Source: Calliopum simillimum
Lineage: Eukaryota; Arthropoda; Insecta; Diptera; Lauxaniidae
Direction: 5' to 3'
Length of the DNA stretch: 64,000 nucleotides
NCBI GenBank assembly: GCA_951812925.1
Contig: OX638368.1
Span: 3,348,001 to 3,412,000, forward strand
The position numbers and the translations under genes were made by a program. Shown here in pieces: positions 25,134-40,100 of the stretch. The notes beneath the pieces are model-generated. The model did not search any database and was not told where the DNA came from. It worked only from the letters and a program-made list of their open reading frames with translations. The stretch's first letter is position 1. The number at the start of each line of letters is the position of its first letter.

Positions 25134-28100
25134 AGTCACCATAACATTTGATAGAAAAATTTTTTAAAGGAAACTTTAAGCTTATAGGGCTTAAAAGGAC
25201 TTTGCAAGGATCTGGGCCTGTAAAGTTGATATATATTTTTTCCTACTTTTTGACTTTGGCGGCCATTTTTGTATGAAAAAGTTCCTATTTACATACCCTT
25301 TTATACCCTCCGGTAGATAAAGGGCAGCGTGTGTAACGCGTTGTTACATAAAAAGTATTTTATTCTGATCTCAAATCAAAAAATTGGTATGACAAATGTA
25401 CTACCGAATTACAGGAAATTTAACGAGAATTCTAAAAAAAAATTAAAAATGGATATCTTAATAGGATCTTTTTCATACTTAAATGGTCGTCAGAGTCAAA
25501 ATGTAGGAAAAAAAAATGTTTATCAATTTTGAAAGTCCAGAACTTCGCGAAATACTTTTGAACTTAAACCAAATACTCCATTAAAAAGCTCATTAGCTAA
25601 AAGTTTTCTCTAAAACGTAAATTTTTTTGTTAGTCTAGGCCTCCTTTATCACCTCCCAGAAGCTTCGTAACCTTAACGTTTGCACCCTGTGTTTGATATT
25701 TAACCAATTAAAATGATATTCTTTAGCAAACCAAGCTTTGCAATCATAACAGCAATTGAAATAAAGTAAAGGATCCTTCATATCTCTTAGACAATAAATG
25801 TACACAAACGTATGGATTCAATAAATAAATCTATTGGACGCTCTAAAATGAGATAAGGAAACATGATAATGTTGCTTTTTTATTACCATCAAATTTCGAT
25901 AAGCATCTACAAACGATTTTGATTTATCTGCTGTGTATTCTATTTTTTTTTTATGTAATTTTTATATTAACCCCCATTTTAAGTATATAGTTTGTATTTT
26001 AAAAATCGGTGTTATCGATTAAAGTTTTCATTTTGATTAGCAATTCCGTGCCCAACACAATTTTTGCAAGCTTTCTTTTATTTAATTTAACCTTTTTTTC
26101 AGGACAAATAACACAGTGGGACCTAATATTTTATGGCACTGAATCTCCTGCTCAACCAGATGATCCTGTACAAATAAGTTCTGGACAATTAAGCCCGTAC
26201 GGAAAGCAAATGGATCACAATCATTTAGACTTTGACCAAGATTCACCAAATGGACAGTGGCGTAATGAAGAGCAGGTGATTTGCTTTCTAAGACAAATAA
26301 TGTTATTTCATTTCAATTTTATTTGCTTAAGCTTACTGCCTTTTTCTTTTTGTTTTCTGCAGGTTGGTGAATACAGTCATATGTCCAGTGATAGAACCAA
26401 CACTGCATGTCTAAAGGCAACAATCGACCAAAGATGTTTAGGTTTGTGTATCATTTTATTTTATTTTTCTTTTAACTTTATCGACTATATCAGTAAAAAA
26501 GTATATATTTAAACTGAAATTGGTAAAACGAAGCAAAAAATGTATTTAACAACAACAACAACAGAGAAATTTTTAAAGTTAATAAGAAGTGAGATCGAAA
26601 AAATCCTAGCACATATAAAATTCAATAATTTTTAAACGGTTGATCTTAGAGTTTTGATTTTTGTATTATTTTATTGATAATATTTTACAAATTACAGAAA
26701 AATATAACTTTTATAGTTCTAACCACTATTTATGAACTTGTGGACCTTTTTTGGTAAGCCTTCCATTAGAGATGTGAAAGTTGTTTCAGACAACTTTTTG
26801 GAACAGTTTGACCATCTCCTTTTAAAATCTTCGATATTTTGGGACACCTTTTTGTGTTATTTAAGTTTCTTTTCACAAGAGCCCAATATCTCTCCACTGG
26901 TCTTAGCTCCGGACAATTTGGAGGATTGGTACAAAAATGCTATGCTATGCTACTTTTTAAGTACCACTCCAGAGCTTTATGCCGTAGTGACATGATGCCA
27001 AATCGCGCCAAAAATATGTTGACACATTGTGCTCTCTTATGAAAGGAAGAAGTCTTTTTTTCAAACATTCTTTGATGTATATTTCGGTATTTATAGAGCC
27101 CACTGTAAGAAATGACCTCCTTCTTTTGCCGCAACTGCATATAGCTTCCCATACCAGGAATTTTTTAGGAAATTTTGTCTGCTTTTGGATTCTAAATTGT
27201 TCTTCGACATTTCCTCGAGCATCAGCAACATAAAAATTTTGACTCGGAAGCTGCGTAAAATCTGCCAGTACATACGTTTCGTCGTCCATTATACAATATG
27301 AATATTTTTGTATGAAATTCGATTTTAATTTCCGAGCCCTACTTTTGTCGTCTAAATTTTTTGCAGCATTCCTGTCTGGAACTTTTTGGAGTTTGTATGT
27401 TTTCAAACCTGCATTGGCTTTAACTTTTCACACCAAATAGTCAGAGCACTGGGCTAACCGGGCAGCTTTTCTAGCAGATGTGTTTGGAGATCTTTTCAAT
27501 ATGCTTTCAATTTTCCTTGTTTTCTTCCCGAACCAAGATTCCTATCGATGGTCAAATTCTCCTGTAACTGTTAAATAACATTGGAAACAGTTTGACGGCA
27601 AACCTTCATTTCTTTGGCCAATTTTTTGTAGGACGAATTTGGATTTTTTGAAAATTTTTAATAATTTTAAGACGTTCTTCTTTTTCTTCACTCATTTTGA
27701 TCAAACTCACAACAAATCAACATGTTTGTCATTAAAAATAATAACTGACATGTTTTTCAAAGATAACTAGATCAAAGAAGTTTTTAAATTTTACACCCAA
27801 AAAAAATTATTACGTAAAACGTGTCAAGATTTTTTCAATCTCACTCCTTATATAGCAAAACAATAATAAAAACCTTAAGAACAACAACACAAAGCTATGT
27901 ACGCTGTTCAAAAACAATGAAATGAAAGCCATGTAAAAAGCATGCAACAATTAAATATGTATTCCTTTCATAAATATGTTAATAATAACAAAAAATTAAG
28001 TAAATCCAAGCCTTTGTACAGGGCCACATATGTAAAAAATTTAACTCTCAAAAAAAAAAAAAAAACAAAAACAAAAAAAGAAAAAAACGATCAAAATTCT

Positions 28101-31100
28101 AAGTTCTTAGCAAAATAGGTATATAGCTTAAATAAGAATAATACTTATAATCTTTAAAAACAAAGAAGGTTGTTTAATAGAATATTTAATAAATCAATAT
28201 AGGAACGAATCATAACAATATTTATACATATTTCGTATAGTTTAAGAGAAATCGCGATTATGCCATTTTTTAAGAAATAATATACTAAATACAAAATTTG
28301 TATTGAGTTTGGAAGCAATCGTAAAACCCAACAAAAAAAAAATTAGCTCATTTTGATTTATGATTTCGTGTTCATTTTTTATACGATTAAAATTTTTATT
28401 TGCTGTTTTCAGTAGTCAATTATACAAATTTCAATTCATTTGAGAAAACCTCAAGGCAACATTCTCTAACTTAATTCTAGGTCCCTTAAAAAATAAATAT
28501 GCCGTTTCAAGAGATGTCAAATATTTTTATAAAAAGTTGAAAAATTATTTCAAAAACAATTTTCTTTGTACATTTGATTTGTCATTTACATAACAATCGC
28601 GTATATAATTTACACTAAAAAATGTAAGTGTAAATAATTTTTTTTTTTTTAATTTAGTTTTTTCTTTATACACAATTTACTGCGCCAATACAGACTTGTT
28701 CGACTACACTTAGTTACGATTTAACATAAACCAATTTCCGTATATTTAACGCAGTTCTAGTAAAACCATGCTTATTGAAAATGCTGAGCTCTAGCCGTAT
28801 CAATAAAAACAAATTTTATATTGTTTTTATGTATGTTTTATTTTTCGATATTTCGACTTAAATTTTAAGTCATCATCAGGAATCACTAATATAAAAAAAA
28901 CCATGCTTGCCAAAGTAAAATTTTCAGTACAGCCCAAAATATGATTAAAAGTCAGAATTACATGCTTAGTGTTTTTTTACAACAAACTTTACAGTGGTTT
29001 GAGTTGAAGCAATTATTAGCTCTTTATGTGCCAGTGTGGCCTTTTGAAAACTGATGTCCAAATCGTTCAAGTTAAGGGTAAAAAATGGTAGTCCAAAGCG
29101 ATAATTTGATAAATTTATTTCACTGACTATTATTTCAAGCAGTCTACATATTTTTACTGGGATTACGCACGGGATCTTTAATTTGTAAGGCTGAAATAAT
29201 CAAAGTGAAATTAAATATATGAATTTAACAAATTTCCATATTTTACTCTCCACTTGGCAAATTTTGTCGCATTAAATCAACTGTGTGTGAACCGCTTTAG
29301 GCCTCATATTTTTTCATATTACGTATATGATTAGCAATAAGGATTCTTTCAACAAAATGTATCCACTAACTCAGCTATCTAATCTAAATTATTTTAATAT
29401 ACTTGCATACATAAACTTATGATACTTCCCTTCCTTGTGAAAACACATCACTTGCAAGTTTTATTTTTGAGAAAAGCGTGTTTATAAAGTAGTCGAATTA
29501 AGAAAACGTTAAAAAGAAATTGATATTTTTAGATGCAAATGGTTGGATATTTAAACGATATATAGTTTGAAACAAAATATTTATACGGTCAATTAAATTA
29601 CATTATCGCCGTGTATGATGATATAAATTTTGTATTCTTCTGGCTCAAAAACTCTTTTTTTCAAGATGAAATTCAAATCAATTCTAACTTAATTTTCATA
29701 GCGCGTGTGTTCAAACAACAAACACAAAGATTTGCTATATGTTGTTGCCATGTTCTTCGTAAGAGATGCAGCTTTTTACGGAAGTAATCTATTATATGGA
29801 AACAATATGGATCAGTGGAAATAATGGATCGTTACTGACGTTTGTATGATATTCCATCAATATTAAACGCAGCGAAAGACAAGCTCTATATACAGCCCCA
29901 CTGTTCTTAACAACCACTTAAGCAATTGTAGGAGCATTTTTGTAAACTAATGCCACCAATTACTACTACTGTAGAGACTCGCAGTAGTCAAAGCCGTCAA
30001 TAGATGAAATAGAGCAAGGAATGCAATGCCTTGAAGCTCAATCAGCTTGCCCTTTTTAAAAAATAAGTGTTTGAATCAATTGCATTACGAAATCGAGGCC
30101 AAACAACTCTATTATGGAATAAAGTCGATATTTTAGCTCACAAATCAACGACTAAAATGGGTTAATACAATATCAATGTCAATAAGAGTAGTGGCTCAAA
30201 TTGTTCAATTCGACTGTTAACTGGTTAACCATATTCTTCTGGTTTATTTCTCAAACATTTTTAATTTTTTAACAATTTGAACATTCAGAATAAAAGGTTT
30301 TACTGGATTGTGAAGAATTTTAATGAAAAATTGATGCTAAGATAAGAAGTCTCAAACAATCGTTTGTAGAAAAATAAAATGTGTATTCTGAAATTTTACT
30401 GCAATTTAAAAATTTCAACCTTTTTTTACTGAAAATCATTTTAATCGACCTTAATTCTCATGTTGTTTGACACATTTTTTAGAATTTTTGGGAATACTAA
30501 AGTCAGTTTGACAGATGCTTTTCCTGTATATTATGCAAAAAAGTCATCGGTAATATCGTTGAAACGAGCTAATGAAGTGTTACGTTTAAAAAACTTTAAC
30601 AGTGAAATTCAGTTAATTGATAGTCCCAAATGCCTTTTTATACTTGATGTACAGATGTGTCCAAAATAATAGTAGTGCTTTTTATAAAATTGAAAACGAC
30701 CTTAAAAATATCTGAATATTTATTTTGATCAAATTGAAATACATTTTTTTTACAAGAGTGGTATCCTAAGAAGAAATTAAAAAAATAATTAACAAGATTT
30801 CAAGGCAGTTGGGATAAAAAAATTAAAGTTTTCACAAATTCTTAAAATTTGGCTGCTCAAAATAATAGTAGTGGTAACTTTGAAGTCGTGTAACTTTTGC
30901 AAAATAGCCACGTTTTTAAAATGATGGATTATTTAAAACACAACGTTATCATTAGTTTTTAGTTGCATGGCCTTTATTCGCAATAACACAAGCACAGCGC
31001 TTTGGCATCGACTCCACATGATTTTGGCATCTTTGGACAGGTATGGATTTCCAGGCGTCTTTAACTGTTTCCCAAAGTTGCGAAACATTGGTCAGTCGAC

Positions 31101-34100
31101 ATTGGGCGACTGCATTCTTCCTGTCGCACCATAGGTTCTCGATGGGATTCAGGTCTGATGACTGGGCGGGCCATTCAAGAACATTTATGTCGTTGGCCTG
31201 AAACCATTGTTTGGCGACTTTACTAGTGTGCTTGGGGTCGTTGTCCTGTTGAAAGACCCAATTCTGTGACATTTGGTCGCAAGCATATGGCAACATGACT
31301 TCCTGCAGTATATGGACGTATAGGTGCCGATCCATGATTTCTTGGATCCAATATATAAGCCCCACACCGTTGTACGAAAAGCATGCCCAAATCATTATGC
31401 TAGCTCCTCCGTGTTTGATTGTTTTTAAGGTAAATCTTGGATCGAATTCCGTATTTGGTGGTCGTCTTACGTATTGCCGAGACCCCTTTCCACCATAAAG
31501 CACAATTTTGGATTCATCAGTCCATAAAATATTTCTTCATTTATGAACTGGCCAATCGATGTGTTTTTGAGCGAATTTTATTCTTGCTGCTACATGTTTT
31601 TTATTTAGAAGCGGAACTTTTCTTGGGCTATGTGCTGCCAAATTATTTTCCCGCAAATATCTTCGTATTGTTTGTGTACTGGCATTGACTTTAAGTTCAT
31701 CCTTTACCTTGGAAGAGCTCGCAAAAGGATTTAGTCTTGAGCATCTCACCACACGATTTTCTTCTTTCTTGGAGATTAGACGAGGTCGGCCGCGTTTTTC
31801 AAGGCGTGGGGTGAACGTGATAGCATTTCGAACCATCGTCGGTGAACAACCTACTTAATTTTCCACTTCCTTGTAAGTTTTGCCCTTCGAAATCAATTTT
31901 TTTATAAGTGCACGTCGCTCAGAACTGCAATGCTTGCCTCGTCCCATTTTTTTAAAAGTTTTTGTTGCACGCCGATGAGAAACTGATAAATGATTATCCG
32001 GTTCATTCTAATTTTTTGACAAAATTTTCACATACACTACTATTATTTTGATCACACAAAAACCAGCTCAACTGCGAATTTTTCAAATAAAAATTAGAAC
32101 AAGTACGTAAAAATTTAAAGTAGTCTTCTAATTATGCTTTTATAGCGTTGCAAATTGGTAAAAAAAAAATATCGAAAATTCAAATAATCAGTTAGATATA
32201 ACAAATAAAAAAAAGCTAACCGGTAGTATCCCTTCTATTTTTTTGAGCACAACTGTATATAATATGAAATTTCTTATATTATTTTTATTAAATTAATTTG
32301 TTTTTTATTTTATTATTTTATTTTGTTTTTGAATAAAATAACTGTACAAAAAATACTGTAAAACTAAGTGCAATAACAAATTCAATAGTTCGATCTACAA
32401 AATGATTTATCTACTCTTATGCTACACGGCGTGCCTGAACCCTTTTTAAATCGAACGTCGTAGCACATCAAATTTCTTTCCAGATTCTGTTTACTTATCA
32501 TTCAAATGACGTATAAAAAATGTTCGCTCGTGACTAGTCGAGTAAAAATTGAGATAACCCCTTTTCTAGTTGGGCCATTTTCCTCATATAAAAAAAAAAA
32601 ATTAACTACAACAATCAAAAATCAAATCAATAATCAATTCAAAAATCAAATCAAAAATAATTATGCTGACATCTTTTTTTCTCAGAGATAACCTAAAATG
32701 ACAAAAAAAGTGCAAAAAACGATTTTTTTTTTGGTTTTTAGGTTATAATATCTCAAAAACTATACACAATAGAGCAATTCTGAGGTTGGATTTGCGTTCA
32801 GCATCGCAAAACACATAGAATGTGATTGTTTCGATTTTTGTTTGTTGTAGTTAGAAAAAAATTTTTTTTTTCTTTTTTATATGGGTAAAATGGCCTAACT
32901 TGAAAATGGGGGTGTCACGAGCGAAAATTTTTTTATACAACATTTGAATGATAAGTTAACAGAAATTTGATGTGCTACGACGTTCGATTTAAAACGGGTT
33001 CAGGCACGCCGTGGCATATTTAATGTATAGTGTATAATATTATTAAGACATTTTAGTTAAGAATTTCAATTTATGAATAAGTCCATATCAATCCATTTTA
33101 TATCTTATGTGAGAAATAGTACCTAAATTATCGATTTAATTTATATAAATATAAGCAAGTAGTAGATATACGTACATGTGCACATTGCTGTCGGTCATTA
33201 CCGTAGAATAAGTACCCTACTTCATGCTTAGTATAAAGCTACAGTCAAAAATGCTAAAAATCTTGTGACTATTTGTCATATATTGCCACTACTCGATATT
33301 CGTCGCATTGCAAAAAGTGATTATTACAATCATTTAAAACAGTTCATATTGAGTCTGGTACTCAAAAAAAATAAAATTGTTAGTATGTTTTACTTTAAAC
33401 CAAGGTGTCTAAATTTCAAAATAGACGAGACAAAAAAATAACAAAAGCAACTTTTCATGGGTGTTGTAATTCCGAGAAATTTGCAAAATATTGAAATATT
33501 GCGTGTTTGCTGTAGGCGAGCCAAAATTTTCACACTTTTGTTCTACACTGACGTCCTTGCTATAAAGCTTAAACATAAAGTAGACAATATGTCAGCGACG
33601 TGTATAAGATTTAACTATCAATTTTCATAAAATATTACCGGCAAGGATTGAAGTACACAGACATGTTCCTATGCAACTTATTCAAGGTCAAATGCCACAA
33701 AAACAAGTTAAAAACTGCCGCCAGCACAACTTTCGCTATCTTACAAAAAAAATGCACTTGCACTTTAGCCCAGATTTACAGTCTTTAGTTAACTAATGAC
33801 AAGAGTTTAACCAGCAAAATTTTATTTTCAATCATTAGTTAACCTAAAATTAACGCAAAGTCAAGTAATGAAAAGTTTCAATCGGTTGATAATAACGCTA
33901 TGAAGTGCATTTAGCTCATTTTGACTGTGGGATATACAAATATCTTGATAATAATCCACTAGAAAACTTAATCTTCCATGCTATTTGTGATTATTTTTGT
34001 TTTTAGTTTTAGCAATAAACATACATACATATATTTCGCAAAACATTGTGATTAACTACTGCAAAATGATAAACTATAATTCATTTTTATTAGATAATAC

Positions 34101-37100
34101 TATTTTTTATTGTATTATTTAGCAAATTTCTGTTTTTAGGTTTTAAAAATTATGGCGCATCATTATATATCTCTGTAACTATGCGCCTATGTCTCTTTAT
34201 CATATCAAAAATACTCGTCAATATATTCGTAACGTTTAAATCAATTAAATTTTCTAAAAATTTTTTTTTATTTGTTGTTACAAGCAATTGAACCTCGTTT
34301 ATGCGGGTTGCTCGGTACCGGACCCATTACGGAAAATCAAAATTTCCGGTTTTAAGAGTTTAGATTTTGGAATACAGTGCGTGTGGCAATCAATACCACA
34401 ACAAAAAAAACAAAAATTCATTTACGAGTTAATAACGCTTTATATAGAGGTATAGAATAACACAACATCCCGGCTAACAGATATAGATACCCGGTTAATG
34501 AAAGCTCCGGTAGTCGAGGTTCAACTGCATTTATAAACCAAGCAGCGCAAAGTGTAATTTTTTGTTGTTTTTTTCATATACATATTAATATAGTTTTAAT
34601 AGCGAAACCAAGAAACATTTATATACATATATACATACATAAATACAAACATACTTTATTACTATTTAGTACATTTGTATACATTATATACGTATGTATG
34701 ATTTCTATAAAAATCATATTTATTAAGTTGAAATTATATACAAAAATACAATTTTTTAGTTCAAAGGTTTGGTACTTAAATTTAAATTTTTATTAATTTT
34801 TTTTATTTACTAATTGGCCAGTCAATAAGGAGTCGAACCGCTCGTTTTTGGAGGGCAGTACATTTGTGTTTTTGTTTGATTTGTCCTCTTAAATCCGAAT
34901 CGAAAATATAGTAAAAAATATATCTTTTTAAATATTCCGGCCTATTCCGTAATCCGTGTAATTTCAATTACTTTTCATTTTGAAAACTTTTTGATTACTT
35001 TATATTTTGTATACCCTACACCTAGGGTATATTCACTTTGACCTTCCGTTTGTAACGCAGAGAAGGAGTCGTGGCTGTTATAGAAAAGTATATATATATT
35101 CTTGATCAGCGTCAATTCTGAGTCGATATAGCCATGTTCGTCTGTCTGGTAGGCTGGCTGGGTGTCTGTGCGTGGAAATACATTTTTTGAGAAAACTGAG
35201 AAGATAATTCAATGAAATTTGGCACTCTGCCTCCGTCGTCAAAGTTAGCTCGAGGGATTGAAAATGACCGAAATCGGTCAACGGACATACCTACCCTACC
35301 GCCCATTCAAAAAATATATTCAAATTGCAATAATAATAAGAGCATTATTTGCAATAACAGAAGCAAAATACACATAAATACTAGAGATACTAAAAACAAG
35401 CTCTGAGCAAAAACTAAGTGAATTCGGACTAGAGGGCGTGGCACCTCCCATGTAAACAAAAGTTTCAAAGTGTTATACTGAAAGCGTTTTTTGAGATAAC
35501 CCAACCAAGTTGCGCACAAACACTCAGATCAATAAATGCAAGAGTGACAAGAGGGCGTGGCACCTCCCATATAAGGAAAAGTTTCAAAATGATGTATAGA
35601 AAGCGTTTTTTGAGATAACCGAACCAAATTTCACTCAAACGCTAAGAACGTTAAGGAATTAAAATCACTTTATAAAATAGAGAAAAACTCTGGAGCTTAT
35701 ATGTGTGTGTATTTTTTTTTATAAATTTCATCTATAAAACACTTTAAAAAAGCAAAATTCGTTGAAAAGTCGTAGCATAAACTCATTAGTTTTGCGTACT
35801 TTTCAAAAAGTTTTGCGTTCCACTTCATATCCACTTCCATGTAAAAGTGGAATTGGAAACAGGAGTGAATAGTTTTTAAATTGGTTCGAACTCTTTATTT
35901 TTGTTTTTGCTGTAAACGCGCCAAAACAGAAAAATTAAATATGTTAATACTAAAGGATAGAATGTCAGCTCTTTCCAATGCGCTTATATTTGAGAGAAAT
36001 AACGAAAATTGAGCAAATACATATTTGAATAGAAAAACTTATGATCACATATCACATAACATAGGCAGATGACAGCGTTAATCTGGATTAAAAACGTACT
36101 AATGCAATCGATACCATGACAGATGACAGTTTCTGCATTAAGTAAACAGCTGATTTGTTTGTGTACTTGTTTTTATGACAGCACCTGCTCATCGCCCTCG
36201 CTTCACACAGCGCGCTTTCCTTTTATTCCCGTCTTAAAATGAAAAAATTTCATTTGGTTTTTACCTAAATTTAATAAATTGACAATCAGATGTTTTGTTT
36301 CTGTCAAATTGTTACGATCTATTACAATTATCGACAGCGTTACCATATTGAAATAGCTCAATTCAGTTCTCATCCACTTTGATTTCATGCATTATTGTTG
36401 GAGTCGAAATGGGAATAATGCACAAGTAAATTCGAATTAAGACTACAGATGCGGATTAACGCTTTCGTCTGTCTATGCTATTTGTATTGAAATATGGATT
36501 ATGCACAAGTAAATTTGGATTAAGACTGCTTATGCGGATTAAAGCTGTTGTTTGTCTATGGTCTAAGTCCCTCTCTGATATAAAGCAAAAGCTCATTAAA
36601 TAGATTTCAATTTATTTTATTTTGTCTACATATCAGAGAAGGACCATTTTTGATATTTAACGACGACATATATGTAGACATTAATACCTAAGAGCTGGTG
36701 AGTCGGAAATCTTGCAAATTTTACGCGGTAAAAAATGCAATTGCTGCTTATCTAAAACGCTCGGTGGACTCTATTTTGTACTATAGTTCATAACAGTTTA
36801 AATTATTTGCTTGAGAAAATTTGAAAAAAAATTATTTTTAAATTAAAAAAAAAAAAAAAAAAAAAAATTGTCAACGATATTGCGAAGCCAAATTTAGTTA
36901 GTTTTTAAGTCATAACTATAAATAAAAAATTGATGAAAAAAAGTATAAACTAAAAATAATGTGTATAGACGATTGCATAAATTAGATGCTAAAAAATAAA
37001 AAACTATAAACAACGTTCATAGCTATGTAGGGCATAAAAATTGTAAAGTACACTTAAAAAAATCGGTTTTTATGAAATATGAAAAAATTGCAATTACAAA

Positions 37101-40100
37101 ATAAATTTTTAAGCTACAAATAATTAATAAAACTCAAATCTAACAATAATTAAAACTATATAGCTGTCTGTGCGTGTACATAACACTTTATGTGTATGAT
37201 AGTCTGTAAGAAATTTCTTAAAAATAGAAACAACTATATGATAAAAAAAATAAAGATCAAGTATGTTTTCACAAGCGAAAAAAAAAAATGATTGAAGTAT
37301 GTATTTTATTTATGGGTGCATTTAAAAAATCCAATAAGTGTTACACTTCCGCTTATGAGTTATAAATAGAGCACACATCATCGTCTCATTGAATACATCT
37401 GTTATAACACTGTCCGATAGAAATATTGAACCAAGAATAAATATTTCGTTTCTGATTTTTTGCGCCGTGCTTCATAGGAAAATGCTTTCGAGTCCGTTTT
37501 ACATTATTTAAAGACTTTTTTAATTTAAAATTGATTTAAACTTGAATGAATGAAATTTCGTTGGTGTTTTATGTTACGGTGATATTTGTGATGACACTTT
37601 GAGATAGAGGCACAGAGAGCATGAGTTAGTTAAAGTACCCTGCAGGCAAACAGACTAGTTTCAGTATAGGTAGTCCATTAACTAGTTCTCTACCAACCAG
37701 TACTAGTCCGACTTCAGTCCCTTTTGCATACAAGCAACTGTTCTTTTTGTGTGTTGATGTCCTACGAAATTTCAATTGGCCCATTATACCCTATTCTAAC
37801 TTGCCTGGTTAACCAGCCTAAAATCAGAAAATCATGATAATCACAGAACCACGTTCACACCTTTTACCTGGGTGAGTCATCTATCATTTCAATGACACTT
37901 TTTTGGCGTTTACCAAATCACGACACTATTTTCACTTTTTTCAAACATATTTTTATATATTTCATTATTTAATTTTTTTTTAAAACAATTGAGACGAACA
38001 ATTTTTGATTTGAGCTTTAATTTGCTTTTTATTAAAAATGTTTTATTTGTTTACATTTTTGTCAAAAGAAAGGGAAATTTCCTTATTTCCCTTGGATTTT
38101 TTGAATTTGAAGATGCCACCTGCCGATTTTTTTGGAAAATGATCTAATTATTTGAAAACTAGCTAATCTTTTCCATACAAATCGAAAAGCTTTTTATATG
38201 GAAAACTATCCTGGTTAGTGCTTAATCAGCATTCATCTGGTTAACCAGGCAAGTGAGAATAGGGTACACCAGTCGAGGGTTAGTTGTGGTATGAAGTAGT
38301 CCTATAGTAATTTTTTTTTTTATTTGTGTTTATATTATCTTAAAACAAATTATTTATTTTATTTATTTTATTTATTTATTTATTTATTTAATGTTAGTAT
38401 AAAAAGACTGATGTCTTATGAAGGCTATACTAACAACATGGTTAAATAATACATATGTTTGTTTGGTGTAAAAATGAATTTAAATAAAGTTAAATGACAT
38501 TCATAACGGCATTAACAAAAATGAATTCATTAATGAATGAATTCACAATTCAAGTGACACAAAACACAAATTATTTCGGAAGCAATAAACGAAATTTGTA
38601 ATTTGTTTTCGTCACGATTCAATTAATTTGCCCCTACAAACTAAAAACTGATATCAAACTAGCCCCCACTTCATCCCTTTTTCACTAGCTTCGGGTTAGT
38701 ACTAACCGTTCAAACCGATAGCTAGTACAAGATGCCGTGAACTATTACAATGGGCAATTTCATGAAACTTCTTTTCGATTGTGGATAGGTGTGCGGACAA
38801 ACAGATATGGTGCAAATGAGTGGAAAAAGTAAAAAGCGAACGAAAATTTTTATTAGGTTTTGTAAAAAGTTAATTCCAAAATAAAACCATTTACCTTTAA
38901 CAAATCAAAATAATAGGTGTGCCAGTTTCACAAACAAAAATTCTTTAAATCGGTTCCAAAACGTTAGTTGCAAAGCCCACATAAGAAATTTTATATAAGT
39001 ACATAGTATAGATATAGATTAGAATAGTTTGATTAAGCCCCAGACGAAAACTAAACGGATTTTGACAAAATACGGCGTGGCTGATTCAATTGAAGAAAAT
39101 TTTAAAACGCTTTGCTGAGAGAAACCATTAAAGTTAACCAGATAAACACAAAAACTATAAATTGTTTGGAAAAGCTCTAGACAAAAACCATCCAATTTCG
39201 GCCGGAAGAAGTAGTACTGGAACGAGCTAGCAATCTTCGATAAGTGTGCGTATTTCGATAAGAGAGCATGACATCCCTCATGCAAGATATAACTTCAATA
39301 CGCTATACTGAAGACCTAAATATCACATGACTTCAGAAATGGATTGGGCAAGTTCTGGACAAAAATTTTAACCAGTTCGATAAGCTATCACGTGCAAAAA
39401 CTTAAATATGCACTTTCGGATTTATCCTAGTTTCTATTTACATACTCAAAAATGGCTCCCGGAAATAACGCCAGAAAATTTTTTGGAAATAACGCCAGAA
39501 AATTTCTGGCATTAATTTTTTGAAATAAAACCAAAAACTAGTTAGGAAACATCGCCAGAGTTTTTGGAAATAACGCCAGAAAATTTTTTAGAAATAACGC
39601 CAGAAAATTTCTGGCATTAATTTTTTGAAATAAAACCAAAAACTAGTTAGGAAACATCGCCAGAATTTTTGGAAATAACGCCAGAAAAATTTGTTTTTGG
39701 CTTTATTTCAAAAAATTAATGCCAGAATTTAGTATGCAGATTTTTCTGGCGTTATTTCCAAAAAATTTTCTGCCGTTTTTACTTTCTGAAAACTGCATAA
39801 TTTTTGAAAATAAAGCCATAATTTGTGGAAATAACAGGTCATTCAATAAGTCCGTAGGATGGCACACAGATGGCATTACTAGAATTTTTTTCATATGATT
39901 TTTATTTAGTACTAACCTTCAAACGATACGTGTATAAATTTGACAGCAATCGGACTATTGATTCGTGAGTTATAGCATTTTGTGTGAAGCAACTTTTGTT
40001 AGTAAAAAAAAAAAATTTAAAATCGAGTTTTGATAAAGCATTGCTTTTTGATGAAAAAAAATACAGTGGAAACCGAACAATGGATTGATAAACAATATCC

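Larger units (their letters stand above)
24650..25705. repeat. Inverted-repeat pair around the hammerhead retroposon
   Basis: About 75 bp at 24650-24725 (GTTAAGGTAACGAAGCTTCT and beyond) recurs in reverse complement at about 25625-25705 (AGAAGCTTCGTAACCTTAAC). This looks like a MITE of roughly 1 kb in Fur1 intron 7. The hammerhead-bearing insertion and its A-run lie inside it. Exact ends are not resolved. Confidence 0.65.

Noticed and set aside
30460..30669. 69-aa plus-strand frame before the Tc1 element
   Set aside because: No domain or splice context found. Length is expected by chance.
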